Source: Rhizophagus clarus (Eukaryota; Glomeromycota; Glomeromycetes; Glomerales; Glomeraceae). From it: a DNA stretch of 64,000 nucleotides. The DNA is taken from assembly GCA_015698045.1 (NCBI GenBank), contig BLAL01000324.1:270501-334500 (forward strand). Reading direction: 5' to 3'. How positions within the stretch are numbered: the stretch's first letter is position 1; every line of letters begins with the position of its first letter. The position numbers were made by a program, and so were the translations under genes. Under the pieces are notes generated by a model, which searched no databases, was not told the origin of the DNA, and saw only the letters and a program-made list of their open reading frames with translations. Below, one piece after another: positions 45,866-58,739 of this stretch.

Positions 45866-46438
45866 AATTTATGATGTCATTATTAGATTTTTAATCAAAA
45901 ACGTATAATAAATATAAAAATTGATTTACGACCTGAATTGATGTTCATACTCAATTAAATCTATTAAACTCAATCCAATCATTAATTTTTAATTTAATAA
46001 ATATAGATTGGATTGATTAAGAAATTCTGGTTCCTGTAGTCCAAGAAACTCGAGTTCAAAAGTTAAAGCTCAGGATATCAAATCATAAAGTGAAATAACA
46101 CACTAAAAGTCTAAATTCATCCGTCTGTAATACCAATGTTCCGTATACTGTAATTTATCTTTTATTTTAAGTTGATATATAAATATATATATGAATAAAA
46201 TTGTTAGAAAAAGAATAGCTATCTCTAGGGTGCTACCATCCCAACTGCCGGCATCTACTCGCTTATGCGTTTTAAATAAACATTATTATATAATAATATG
46301 TAGTTATACAGTGGTTATTTATAAACATAATGCTACCACACGTACGATCAACAATAATTGACAGAATAACAAAAAATAGTATTTATTCTAGCACTTTGAT
46401 ACATAATAGGAAATAGAGTCAGTCATACATTTAATTTG
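45866..46438. other. Gene-free stretch
   Basis: 3' flank of the first F-box gene; nothing recognised. Confidence 0.4.
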
Positions 46439-48097
46439 CTAAGTTTCCATTATAAAATTATAGACATCGATAACCAAATGATGATAACCTAAAATTTGAA
46501 TATCATGTAATTGGAATTCTTCTACTTTATCTTTCAGAGAAAATAAGTCTTCAAATTTTCCATCAAAAAAATCTAAAACAGCCAAGTATTTAACCCTTCT
46601 CTTTTTCATAATATATTCTTTTATAGAGGGGTAAATATTTTCACTTTCATTATCCCTTATACTATTGATTAATAATTTTTTAATAAAAGTATTTTGAGAA
46701 TTTCTTAAAAATACTTCAAAATCACTTATATTAATTATAAGTTTCAAATTTAAATATTCTAATTTAAAGGGAAGGACCTGTCCTAAATTACATAATATAA
46801 TTGAACTTATATTATCATAATCATTATAATGATGTGAATAGGCAATACTAAAATCAATTGTAAGATAATTAAGATTTTGTGTAATATTTCTAATTAAATC
46901 AAATAATGAATGAATACTCTGATTGTCAAGCAAAATATGTCCCAAATACTTAATTTTACTACAATATTTTGTAATTAATGGTAATATTTGCTTTAATCCA
47001 TTATACATTCCAATATTTTCTAAATAATTGCCAGATTTTTGTATTAAAAGTTCTAATAATTCGATTTGTAATACTTGTCTCAGAAATAAAGATTTTAATT
47101 TAAATGGTTTGGAAATTTTATCAATTTGTTCAAAAAACTTAGAATCTAGGGAGTAACAATAAACAATATGAATTGATTCCAGAACATTCAGTTGATTGTA
47201 AACTTCATCTAAAACAATTATATTTTTAAAATTAATCTTGTAAAATATAATTGTATTTAATGTATTTGAACAACTTGGACGTTTTAATGATGATAATGAA
47301 TGATAAAGTGGGGAATAAGAAACATTTGAAAATGTTATCCTTTTAAGATTTTCTTGAGAATCAATTATTCGTGATAAATCTTTTTCAATTATTGATTGAT
47401 TAAAATAAGAAAGGCTAAAATAAAGTGATGAAATTGATTTACAATTAAGTTGAAGAAATTTCAAAAATTTTGTCATATTTTCAGTTATCTTATTAACATA
47501 AAATTTGAGATTTTTAATATTATGAATAAAATTCGGATTTTTTAAAATTAATTCAAAAGTTTCATCAAAAGATTTAATATCTTTATGCATAATCACAATT
47601 TCAAAATTATGTAAATTTATTTCGTTCTCAATGAATATTAAAAACAATGACTTGCAAATTAATTTATTTAAATTTAATATTTGTGTATTTGATAAATTTT
47701 TATCTCGTATAAAATATCTAGAAGGTTGTTTTTTAGTTATAATAGATGAAACCCACATTTCAACGGAATAACAAACTTTCGATGTGTCTAAATGTTGAAT
47801 AAAACTAGGATAATTAAATAATGTATTTGAAGGAAATGAGTCATCATGATTTACGTATTCATTTAATTTTGTTTTATAATCTTCATTTAAATTGTACAAA
47901 TAAATTTCAATAAAGCGATAATTTTTAGGTTTTTTAATTAAAAATGGATCTTCCCATAATAATGGAATTGCCAAACGACACCATAGTCTATTAACTAGTA
48001 TACAAGAATATAATGTTTTATAATCATATCGAAAGTATTGTATAACTTTGTTAATTAATTCTGGTAAATCTCCTGAGAATAACTTTGAACATGTCAT
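46439..48097 (-). CDS. F-box protein, paralog 1
   Basis: An uninterrupted 552-aa frame without introns. It begins MTCSKLFSGDLPELINKVIQ; residues 8-50 form an F-box (LPELINKVIQYFRYDYKTLY, SCILVNRLWCRLAIPLLWED), which in SCF ubiquitin ligases binds Skp1. The remaining 500 residues are a run of Leu- and Asn-rich segments that look like irregular leucine-rich repeats (for example LKSLFLRQVLQIELLELLIQ), the usual substrate-binding half. It is closely similar throughout to the F-box gene at 51043-52674, which points the other way; the two start codons are 2.9 kb apart. F-box/LRR genes are much expanded in Rhizophagus. The first Met is supported by the paralog starting at the same residue (MACSKLFSGDLPELI). 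Target unknown. Confidence 0.88.
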   Translation of the reverse strand: MTCSKLFSGDLPELINKVIQYFRYDYKTLYSCILVNRLWCRLAIPLLWEDPFLIKKPKNYRFIEIYLYNLNEDYKTKLNEYVNHDDSFPSNTLFNYPSFIQHLDTSKVCYSVEMWVSSIITKKQPSRYFIRDKNLSNTQILNLNKLICKSLFLIFIENEINLHNFEIVIMHKDIKSFDETFELILKNPNFIHNIKNLKFYVNKITENMTKFLKFLQLNCKSISSLYFSLSYFNQSIIEKDLSRIIDSQENLKRITFSNVSYSPLYHSLSSLKRPSCSNTLNTIIFYKINFKNIIVLDEVYNQLNVLESIHIVYCYSLDSKFFEQIDKISKPFKLKSLFLRQVLQIELLELLIQKSGNYLENIGMYNGLKQILPLITKYCSKIKYLGHILLDNQSIHSLFDLIRNITQNLNYLTIDFSIAYSHHYNDYDNISSIILCNLGQVLPFKLEYLNLKLIINISDFEVFLRNSQNTFIKKLLINSIRDNESENIYPSIKEYIMKKRRVKYLAVLDFFDGKFEDLFSLKDKVEEFQLHDIQILGYHHLVIDVYNFIMET

Positions 48098-48169
48098 ATT
48101 ATATGTAAATAAAGAAAGAACAGAGAAAAAGGGGAAAATTAAAGTTGTGAATTTCGGAGCAGCAATTCC

Positions 48170-48230
48170 GTTTGTTGCACATATACTAAAGAAATCCTGT
48201 GTAACAGTAACACTAATTTGAATTGTGCAA
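48170..48230 (-). promoter_or_regulatory. Shared upstream motif of F-box paralog 1
   Basis: On the coding strand TTGCACAATT (from 48230) and GTGCAACAAAC (ending 48170) frame about 40 bp, roughly 75-135 bp before the start codon. The same pair, with the same tail AATTG, precedes paralog 2. TTGCAC and GTGCAA are reverse complements. Confidence 0.5.
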
Positions 48231-49544
48231 CGTGTGATTTATCTGCGGCTCAACACCTGATATTTTCAACAATTTGGTAAATTTTAGATTAGATGAAGAG
48301 TTTTGGTTGAGTGAAGAGAGGATAATAAAAAAGCATAGGTCATTGAGCTTACGGAAAAATCAGATGCAGTAGATAGGTCTTAGTGTAGAAAATTATACAT
48401 GTATTATGGGTAAGGATCTACCACCTGTAAAATGAGATGCGTCCCAAATCATTGAATTTATTTTTTATCTGTATTAATAGTATTAATAAAATTTATTTTA
48501 TGCGAGCATATACACGAAAACACATACACGTTTGAAAATTAAGTTCAATGTAGACAAATCTCTTTTAAAAGAAAAAAAAAATGTGAGTACTTTTATTGAG
48601 AATTTGCTGGTCAGCCGAGAAAGCCAAATCCCTTACAATTTTTAGGCTCATAAGATGCCCTTCGTTCGCTACAAATTTATCTTATAAAAGAAAGCCTCAC
48701 AGGCTAAAAAAGTGGGGGTTAGGGCATTGGGATTAGGTTTAGTTAGTTTATTTAGCACATGACGATAGGAACAGTTTGTCGTTACATTAGGGTAGTATTA
48801 GGGTCCTAACTAATCAAACCATAAGCTGGATTATATATGATGATCATTAATTGAGGATTTTTTAACTGTCGCGATGGTCAATAATTTACGTAGAAGTGGT
48901 AAGGAATTTGAATAAATTATGGAGTCCAACATACTCGTCGTCCTTGATTCGTAGCAAATTAGAGTATCACTTGGTATTTTTTTTTTTTTTGCACAACAAA
49001 GCACCAAAGCACTTATCCTCATACAGCAATTTAGCAAATAACATTTCTTAAAAATATTATATCACTTTATTCTGTCTTGTTAAAGGTAATACAACACACA
49101 CATGCGTTTAAAATTGCAAAATAAAAGTTTTATTATATTATTGAATAATATATGATAAATGTTTAGCTATTTATAATGAAGTGGGTAGTGGTCATTTAAA
49201 GGAAGAAATCACTCAAGCCCTAACCCATAAAATGAGTGTTCCTTCCCAATACTCCGAATAACTAACTAATTTTTCATTATTCTTACTATCTATCCATAAA
49301 CCAATACCATCTAACGTACTAATGTAATCGTCTCTCTTCTTGAATCGTATTCTTTCTGATTTTCCTCAATATCCGAAGTAAAGTTTCTTATATATCATTT
49401 AGAGGCATCAGCTTAACTATCTGGAACTAATCCAATCAAATAAGTTATAGTTAAATAAAATATTGTCAGTGCTCAAAAGTATCTGGTAGACCTTTTTTTT
49501 GAAGGTCTAATCGCAATAATTCATCATCCAGTAACCATAGAAAG
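48231..49544. other. Gene-free stretch between the F-box paralogs
   Basis: No recognised gene. Short frames around 48831-49037 look incidental. Confidence 0.4.
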
Positions 49545-49802
49545 CCTTGTCAGACAATTTCCCAAATGCCATTTTCCCAAATTAATGTACCTTTTCCCAA
49601 AGTCATTTTCCCGAATACTGTTTTCCCAAACTGGACCATTTCCCAAATCCCAGATCCCAAATTCCCAATTTCCCAATTTCCCAATTTCCTGAAATGAACT
49701 ATTTCCTGAAACATACAATTTCCCGAGTCCCAATATCCCAAATCCAAATATCCCAAATCTCAATATCTCAAATTTATCCTGAATCCTCAATATCTTGAAC
49801 AT
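49545..49802 (-). repeat. Dispersed TTGGGAAAT-type repeat, copy 2
   Basis: Inverted relative to copy 1 at 20772. The minus strand runs from TTCAAGATATTGAGGATTCA through GGTCCAGTTTGGGAAAA to GGAAATTGTCTGACAAGG, matching copy 1 block by block, with extra internal units. It lies between the two F-box genes. Following sequence to 50906 has no firm gene; 50490-50680 is more GC-balanced and could be a relic. Confidence 0.75.
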
Positions 49803-50906
49803 CTATTGAATATTCAAGTCCTATTAGTTGGTGGAAGTCCAACTTCACGCCTAAATTTCCTGTTGTAGTTGAACTTGCTTGTCGAGTACTTTCAATTCCA
49901 ACTTCGTCAGCTGGTCACACTTCGGATTTATTCATAGTTAGCTTCGTGCACGTTTGAAGAGATTAAGGAGGATAATTGGTTTGAAGAAGATGAAGTTTAA
50001 TTTTATAAATATTTCATTGTGATTAAATATTTAAATATTATAATCATTTATATTGAATAATTGAATAAATAAAGTAATAAAAGTTTTATTGTATAATGTT
50101 TTAAATATTTTTTAAAACATGTTTTTTGTCATCCCTACCATGAACTAGAAGTAAAGTAAAGTATATTGGATTCGTCAAAAACTCTTTTAAAAACTGCTAT
50201 ATACATATATAGAAATGTATAAAGTTATTGATGATAAAGTAGAATTACAAAATCCACCTCAATGTTAAAATTATACAGAAACGCAATTGAAATACCTACC
50301 TGATCATCAAATTATTCTTTAGGCCATACATTTTTCTTTATTTGTGTCTCACACTAAGTAATAAGTCTCCAATAAGTTTGTGTTAATATATACAGTATAT
50401 AGTTTTCTGATTATTATCACCATATCCGCCGTGGTTCACTTACTGAAAAATCAAAGATGTTGTATATTAGTCTTTGCAGAAAAAAATCTGCCCGCTGTCA
50501 AGTCAGGTCAATGATAGGCGGACGGGCAGAATGGAAGAAATTAACCGAAACGTAATGGGCTTTTGAACATCTTGGTGAACCAATTGGTCCTTTAGAAAGT
50601 TTGAGATGAATGAAAAACTGTGGCACCGAAAGTGCAGTTGGTAGTGTAATTTTATGAAAATATTTTGAACTGGTAATCACTATTCACTAACCTCACTTTC
50701 AACTATTTTGGTTCTCATTTTATAATAAGTGAAGACATGAACAATATTTTGAATCCAGTGGACGTCAAGTTTAAACATATTATAATAATTATATTACTAA
50801 CAATTTTTTACAACATAGTACTCCCAAAGATTTAGTAATAATAATTGTAACAAAGTTTTATGCAAATCATTTTCGGAGTTTGTAGTTCCGATATTTGTTG
50901 CACTTG

Positions 50907-50957
50907 TTGCACAATTTATAACAGTATTATGTGTAAATATAGATTTGTGCAACAAAC
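50907..50957 (+). promoter_or_regulatory. Shared upstream motif of F-box paralog 2
   Basis: TTGCACAATT at 50907 and GTGCAACAAAC at 50947-50957, followed by ATAATTG, 86-136 bp before the start codon. Counterpart of the motif before paralog 1; retained while nearby bases have diverged. Confidence 0.5.
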
Positions 50958-51042
50958 ATAATTGACTCATAATAAATTCCCACATTTTGACGTTTAATTT
51001 TTGGAATTTCCTTTCTCTCCTCTCTTCTTTTTTACGTATAAT

Positions 51043-52674
51043 ATGGCGTGTTCAAAGTTATTTTCTGGAGATTTACCGGAGTTAATCAATGAAGTTATAC
51101 AATACTCTCGTTATGATTTTAAAACATTACATTCATATATACTAGTAAATAGACTATGGTGTCGTCTAGCAATTCCATTATTATGGGAAAATCCATTTAA
51201 AAAAGTTTTTAATAACCATCACTTTATTGAAAATTATTTACGCAATTTAAACGAATATGATAAAACAAAATTAAATGAATATGTAACAATTTGTGATGAT
51301 ACAATTCCATTATTTAATTATCCTAGCTTTATCCGATGTTTAAACACGACTACAGTTTTATTTTCTGTTAAAAGATGGATTGCATCTATTGAGACTTCAA
51401 CGACTAAGGAGCAACATTCTAGTTATTTTATACGAAATACAGATTTATCAGTACAAATATTCAGCTTTACAAAATTAATTTATATGTTATTATTTCAAAT
51501 ATTCATTGAAAACAACATAAATTTGCATATTTTTGAAGTTGTGATTTACCGTGGAGATATTGTATATTTTAATGATGCTTTTGAATTAATTTTACAAAAT
51601 CCGAATTTTATTTATAAGATTAAAGTTTTAAAACTTTATGTTAATGAGAATACTGAAAGTTTAACAAGATTTTTTAACTTTCTTCACTTTAATTGTAATT
51701 CAATTTCATCGCTTTATTTTTACTTTACATATTATCCAACAATTGAAAAAAGTTTATCACAAATAATTGGTTCTCAAGAAAATCTTAGAAAGATTTCATT
51801 TACGCATAGTAATCACTCCTTGTACCAACCATTATTATCATTAAAAAATCCCAGTTGTTCAAATACATTAGATACAATTATATTTTACAATATTGATTTT
51901 AAAAATATGAATATTTTAGGTGAAGTTTTCAATCAACTGAATGTTCTAGAATCAGTTCATATTATTTATTGTTATTCCTTAGATTCTAAGTTTATTCAGC
52001 AAATTAATAATATTACTAAATCATTTAAATTAAAATCTTTATTTCTGAGTCAAATATCATATATTGAATCATTAAAATTTTTAATACAAAAATCTGGCTA
52101 TTATTTAGAGAATTTTGGAATTACAAACAAGATGTCAAAGCAAATATTACCATTAATTATAAATTATTGTAGTAAACTTAAGTATTTGGGTTCTATTCAT
52201 TTGGATAAACAGAGTATTTATTTATTATTTGATTTAATTAGAAATTTTGCACAAAGTCTTAATTATCTAATAATTGATATTTTTAATAATAAGAGTCATT
52301 TTTGTTCGATTGCATTATGTAATTTAGGACAAATTCTTCCTTCTAAATTAGAGTATTTGGATTTAAGGCTTAGAGCTAATACAAGTGATTTTGAGATATT
52401 TTTTAAAAATTCTCAAAACATTTTTATTAAAAAATTGCTAATCAAAAATGTAAAGCATGAAGAAAGTGAAAATATTTACCCTTTTATAGAAGAACATATT
52501 ATAAAAAAGAAAAGAGTTAAGTACTTAGCCGTTTTAGAATATTTTAGAGAAAATATTGAAGAATTATTTTCTCTGAAAGATAGAGTAAAAGAATTTCAAT
52601 TACATAATATTCAAATTTTAAATTATAATGATTTGCTTATTGATCCTTATTATTTTATAGAAGAAAATTGTTAA
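51043..52674 (+). CDS. F-box protein, paralog 2
   Basis: A 543-aa intronless frame. The open frame reaches back to 51001, but the ATG at 51043 matches the paralog start (MACSKLFSGDLPELINEVIQ), so it is chosen. The F-box spans about residues 8-50 (HSYILVNRLWCRLAIPLLWE); leucine-rich segments follow (LKSLFLSQISYIESLKFLIQ), and the C-terminus ends with KKKRVKYLAVLEYF and VKEFQLHNIQIL as in paralog 1. Differences are scattered substitutions and small gaps, mostly outside the F-box, with no break, so both copies seem to be kept under constraint. Like other F-box proteins it would recruit targets to an SCF ubiquitin ligase. The pair arose by inverted duplication that included at least 130 bp of upstream DNA. 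Confidence 0.88.
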   Translation: MACSKLFSGDLPELINEVIQYSRYDFKTLHSYILVNRLWCRLAIPLLWENPFKKVFNNHHFIENYLRNLNEYDKTKLNEYVTICDDTIPLFNYPSFIRCLNTTTVLFSVKRWIASIETSTTKEQHSSYFIRNTDLSVQIFSFTKLIYMLLFQIFIENNINLHIFEVVIYRGDIVYFNDAFELILQNPNFIYKIKVLKLYVNENTESLTRFFNFLHFNCNSISSLYFYFTYYPTIEKSLSQIIGSQENLRKISFTHSNHSLYQPLLSLKNPSCSNTLDTIIFYNIDFKNMNILGEVFNQLNVLESVHIIYCYSLDSKFIQQINNITKSFKLKSLFLSQISYIESLKFLIQKSGYYLENFGITNKMSKQILPLIINYCSKLKYLGSIHLDKQSIYLLFDLIRNFAQSLNYLIIDIFNNKSHFCSIALCNLGQILPSKLEYLDLRLRANTSDFEIFFKNSQNIFIKKLLIKNVKHEESENIYPFIEEHIIKKKRVKYLAVLEYFRENIEELFSLKDRVKEFQLHNIQILNYNDLLIDPYYFIEENC

Positions 52675-55600
52675 TTATTTATGCAAATTAAATACTTATA
52701 TGTATCATTTACTTTATCTACAATTTAAAATAATAAAGATTAAAAGTTCATTCAAGTATGATAAATATACGGATTTTTAAATTATTTGAAACGAAATTTC
52801 TTAATCCAATCCATATTCATTAAATTAAGTCTATTAACAGGATTTGAACAGACTACTCACGTTTAGAAATATTGTGTCCTCTGGACAATTGATTCGGTAA
52901 AAAAAAAAAAATATCATAATTGTGGATTTATACTAAAAGATGCAAATAATTTCGATTTCAAATTAAGCATTCCTAATAATAATAAAGATCCGCTACCTTG
53001 CTGCATTTAGACGTGATTCGCAACATTTAGGCGACAAATAAATGCTTAAAATAAACCACACCCGTCGTGCACTCATGCATATTTAGGAACACTTACCAAA
53101 TCCAAGCCGAGATAGGTGTCTGTTTGGACATGAATGATAACATACTGTACAGTACATAGGTAAATCACGATAAATTGTATGATTATCCAAGTTTAAATGA
53201 ATAAACATATCAACCAATCACAAAATTCTCAAAATAAATCATTTGCCAATGGATAACATATCACTACATTAATTCATAGTTTACGTGAATTGGATTTAAT
53301 AATAAGTTGATTTGTACGTTAAAAAAAAAAAAAAAATAAATAAAATTAAAATGGAATTAACTTACCACTTTAGTCGAATGAGAGAAGTCTTAAGCCAGAA
53401 AAAGTTCTTGTACCAAATATGTGCCAATTACAAAATGAGCCCATTTGGTATAAAATTTGGCCATGTTTGTGTATTTAATATAAATTTTTACTAGAAAGAG
53501 GTAAGTAAAATTGTTTAATGAGAGTAGAAATAGCCTTTATTGTTTTTAATGTAAAATTCTTGCATATAATATTAACTTTTGTTAATTTAATAAGTTTGAT
53601 TAATAAATTTAATTGTAAAGTTATAAAATATTATTTGTGAAAGCTTACTATGATAAACAAGTGTAATAATCTGACTTACATAATCAAAGATTCTTTAGTG
53701 CACAAGTGTAAACATTCTTACACTCTACATTGAGATTTAAATTTAAATCTAATTATCAAACAATTAATTAAATAGTTTCGGTAGGTACTCTTTTACTATG
53801 TCAGAAATTCGAAATTCAACAATATATTTAGAAAAGAATGACGAGCAGTTCATTAGTAAAAATATTGATACAGAATGGTTTACTGAGCGAAATAACAGCA
53901 AGAGATTTTTTTTATTCCCCTCTAAAGAATATTATTTCACCTTTATGAAGGATTTAATATAGTTAAAAAAATTTATTATTAGATTTCACTTTTCAAGTTT
54001 CAAAATTATTTGTAAATTTTTTTTTCTAAAAAATAGACCGTAAAACAAATTAATCCCTCATTAATTATCCGTCTCTTGACCTTTTTAAATAAATTATTGA
54101 AACAGAAACAATTGCTATAATTTTAAAATATCATTTTAAAAGTAAGAAATAACGTAAAAATACATGTTTGATTTTCTCGTAGATATGCCATAAAAATATA
54201 TTAAATCGGATCTTATCGTATTCCTCGAAATAAAGAGTAATCTCATATTTATTAATATAAAATGATATAAAAAATTTAAAATATGTAAATTATTGATTGC
54301 TTGCTCTTGGCCAGTTGTATGGTAAATTAAGATTAACCTACAGCAGTTTCTCCTGAACACCACGTAGAGGTGGCAAGCTTCGTTCAGGTAAAAAAGCACT
54401 TACCTGTTACCACCCTTTATAACCAATTTGTGATTAATAAAATATCGATCAAAGGAAAAAAATAAAATAAAATGATACTTGGTTATCAAGAACAAATATT
54501 GAGTAGAGATGTCCCAAAATCTGTCATTAGACAGACTATGCTGTGCTTTTTTAGTTATGTTCTGGCTCCAGGTACTGCTACTTATGCAAAAATCGCATTA
54601 AATACTTACATAAAAGCAAGAAAGGAATATTGTTTAATTACTAACGCAAAAATTGCATCAAAACAAGAAAGAAATTATTTTTGTATAATCAAAAATAAGC
54701 TTTCTCATTTCCCCATCTAACACTTTATTTGGTTTACATATATACACAATACGTACTATGTACATACATACATAAAATACGTCGTATATATACGCAATGT
54801 GGGTAAGAACGACCGGGCAATAAACACAGGGTTCTCTACCCAAATTTATTTAATGTTTATTAAGTATGGCTTAACGGTATTTAGCGTACGTGAAATCGTG
54901 ACCGTTTAACTTGCGTGTACCTATACGGGCTTAAAATATGTAGGCGGTTGGAGGTGGTTGTTACCTTACCTGTTTACCATACTTAACAAAGAAAAAATAT
55001 AGAAAGAGAAAAGGAAGCAAAAGGTATGAGAAAGGAAGGTGAAGTGAGGAAAGTAAGGGGAGAGTAGTTATTTTATATTAATTGATTAATCATGATTTAA
55101 TCAATGATGTCATTTTCGTTTATGAACTAGTTTCATTAATAATTTTTAATTGTCACATTGATGTAACTTTGTATTCAATATAAGTATGGTTTATATTGCA
55201 TGACAAAATATATAATACCCTTGCATCCATGTAAGACACAGAAATAGTAAATGATTATACAAAACAAATTTTGTTAAAAAAATTTATGTGAATAATGATG
55301 TAGAAGGTGCGTAACGTAAAGTAATATCACAAAATGATTGCCAGGAATTACAATTGATTTCTTATAACCTATAATTACAAAGATACTAAAGCGGGTTATT
55401 TATCTTTTTATTAAATTAAGTAATGTCAACTATTATATTTTATAAACAAAGAGGAAAATTTTATTTGTACCATAAAAGGAAAAAAAGAAAATTTCACAAT
55501 AAACCCATTCTGAATGAATATTACTATAAATGAATGATTATTAATAATAAATAACCCCATGACGCAATCCGTCACAAAAATTATATTAAACATATAATTC

Positions 55601-57960
55601 CCGTAAATTACAAATATAATTTAGTTTATTAATATTAATAACTCCGACTTTTTATTCATATATTTAATTTATAATTTCATTAATTCAAAATTGCATTGAA
55701 ACCATGGGAGATTTAACTAGATTTTATTATTAACAAAAAATTTCATACCGTATATCATTTTGTTTCTCATTTTTTCCACAATAATTTATCATATCAATTA
55801 TTTTTTGTAGCATATTATATAACACTAGACAACGTTATAATCTTCAGTTTTTACAAATACAAGAATATACTTTTTTGTGAGATATGACTTATTCCCCTAT
55901 TTTCCGAATTATTCTAACAAATCTTGGATAAAATTAAGGATAATAAATTATGATGATAGTTTACAAAAAATGATTTCATTTAGGTGACACAAAATCGGTT
56001 CTCATATCATGGCCGAGTCACCTGAGCGAAAAATCAAAATTTTGATTTTTGCCACTATAGTCATGACTCGTGAGTTTCTTCAACATTTGAAAATACATGT
56101 TTTCATGATAATCAGTTGTTCGTTGTGCTCCGGATAATAAAACTAATATTAAAATTTCGTGCAACATTTATTTGAATCACCCAAAAGGGATAAATTTACT
56201 GCAATTAAATAATCAAGTAAAGGTTTATCATATTGAGTTTCCTATTATAATTTAACGCAAGCTTGTGCGTGGAATATATCATATCTTATTGCCACTTGAT
56301 AACCAATGTTGAAGAATGATGGATAGATGGATAAAGAGGAAGAGCCAGTCATATTAATTAAAAAGCCAGTCCCTCATATGAAGAAGTGTGTCAGGACTCG
56401 GGATATGACATTGACCAGAATTAATATTTATGTTGATCTTAAAATTTTTTTAATGGCAAACTTAAAAGGAACCGTTTTGTTCAATAACTTTTTCCTGATT
56501 AAATTGGTATACTTTAAAATTTTATCTAATTACTTTTTATTTTTCCAAGGAAATATTAATAATGGTGCTGGTGAAAAAATTAATTAATAAAACGTGTCGC
56601 AACGTTAAATTGGATAATCTTTGATAATAAACACAACACATTTTGAAAATTGTCAATCAAAGATCCCATGAACAGCCAGTTCGTTCTGACTGTATACGTT
56701 CATCAAATAATCAATCACTCCTATTTATTATCTCCGATTTTTGGCTTGCCGAATAACGTCATATTCGGATGTAGCCTTTGTATTTTATTTCACAAAATCA
56801 CATCCACGTCTATCGATCCTTTTTAATTAGGATTTGATCACTAAAAAATGAAAATGTTAATTTTGTGCTTATAATTCGCACTGATTTACAGTATCTTAAA
56901 TGAAATCCGTTCTAATATTGTATTTATTAGAGATTTCATTTATAAATACCTTATTTTTCAACTGAGCGGGAATTACTACCGGCCATTCATTTAATAATAA
57001 ATAAAACTAGTTAAATAACAAAATTTATTATGGATGTAATGTTCTTGATAATTAACTTCGAAAATATATACTTGTACACATTTTTAATAAAACAGTCTCA
57101 AGATTAATAATATTTAATGTACGGAGGATTATTTTATAATTATACTATTAATAATAAAGTATTAAATTTAATATTTGCTCTTCAATTGTTTGAAACTAAT
57201 TAAAATTTATAATTCATATCGCTCATTTCTAAAATTTAATTTTCATACTGTAATAATTTTCCGTTTATCAATTATGAAAGACACGCTTGCGTATAGTTGT
57301 TCTTTAACGGCTGAATAATACTTCTTTTCTTGAATATAATTGACAAAATGTAAACTATAAAATAATCATTTGAATTGATTATATTATGGATTATGTATAA
57401 TTGAAAAATATGAACGCTTATAACTATATGACAGTCGAAAATAACAATAAAATTCATTGAATAAGTTTGCTATCAATAATAAATTCGAGTTAAATCTCCC
57501 GCTTTTCAAGTTTTCATTCTCTATTCTGATCTCAAAAAAAAAAAAAACTAAAAATTATAGATTAACTAGACAGCGACTGCGTCCCATCAGATTTTCTAAT
57601 ACTTTTAAGAGATCATTAAATAATAATAATAATTTAATAGATTAAGTAGATGATAGTGAATTATAACGATAATAAAAATTAGTAATATTAAATACTATGT
57701 TGTAAATTTTATCTTATAATATTACATGGAATCACGAGTAAATACATTTTTTTTTATTACATAATAAATATTTAAAAAATTTTGTTTCATTTGAACGGAC
57801 CCCGTCACATGCCATAAAAAAATACGTAATGTTGATTGTTAATGAGTAATTATGAGATTTATGTGACTAATCATTTCCAAGACTGATAATAGATGACACA
57901 TACATGTATGATGTAAATTTCGGATATTTTTACATCATTGCAAATTCATAATCAATCTTA
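52675..57960. other. Long stretch without a convincing gene
   Basis: AT-rich. 53798-53962 (+) is a 54-codon frame, MSEIRNSTIYLEKNDEQFIS and so on, with balanced composition, possibly a relic exon. 54580-54690 has a tandem duplication of about 65 bp containing GCAAAAATCGCATTAAA. 55000-55065 is purine-rich. No RNA gene seen. Confidence 0.4.
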
Positions 57961-58720
57961 TTGTTCATTTATTAATATAATCCCCCCCTTTTTCATCGTT
58001 TATTTATTATTTTTTTTTTATAATTCCCCCTTTTCCTCATACATCGTTTATTTTTTATTCTTTTCTTTACAATGTTTTCTTTAGGCAGTTGATTCCTCAG
58101 TTCTTTGAACGCGCAAGAAATATGGTGAAGAACATTCTTTACTGTTTGTTCTTAAACAAGTGAATACTTCGATAAGTTTGAACCTTTTTTTTTATCTTTT
58201 CATATCGTTTATTTATTTATTTTTTACTTGTCGTCTTCGTTTTATTTTATTTTTATTTTTATTTTTCTTGTTTTAACTTCCATATTTCATTTTTATTTTT
58301 TCGTTTCTTTTTTTTTTACTTTTTTTTTATTTTTTTCTTTTTTTCCATTTTTTTTTTTATCTTTATATTTTTTATCTTTTCGCTGCTTATCGTTCTTTTT
58401 TCATTTTTTTTTATTGTTTTTATTGTTTTTTTTTTGTTCTTTTTGATTATTTTTTCGTTCTTTTTTTTCATTGTTTTTATTATTTTTTTGCTGTATTTGC
58501 AGTTCTAAGCTAAAGGGGTTTATGATTTTTACAAATACTGTATATGTTCTAGGCGACTGGAGAGAATACAATTTGCACCTATCATTAATATTCCGGATGG
58601 TCGAATGGATTAAAGAGAAATGATGGATAAAAAATTGGTAGTTTTTTTTTTGGTTTTTTTTTACTTGCTTATTTCATTATTTTATTTATTTATTTTTTTT
58701 TATTCTATTTCATATTTTTA
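57961..58720. other. T-rich stretch with possible relic exons
   Basis: 58200-58500 is nearly pure T with C. Around it are two protein-like blocks: after TTTAGG at about 58085, QLIPQFFERARNMVKNILYC; and after TTTGCAG at 58501, GVYDFYKYCICSRRLERIQF followed by IPDGRMD. They could be exons joined over the T-rich intron, but the frame link was not established. Confidence 0.25.
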
Positions 58721-58739
58721 GTACATAAAAGACAATGCC

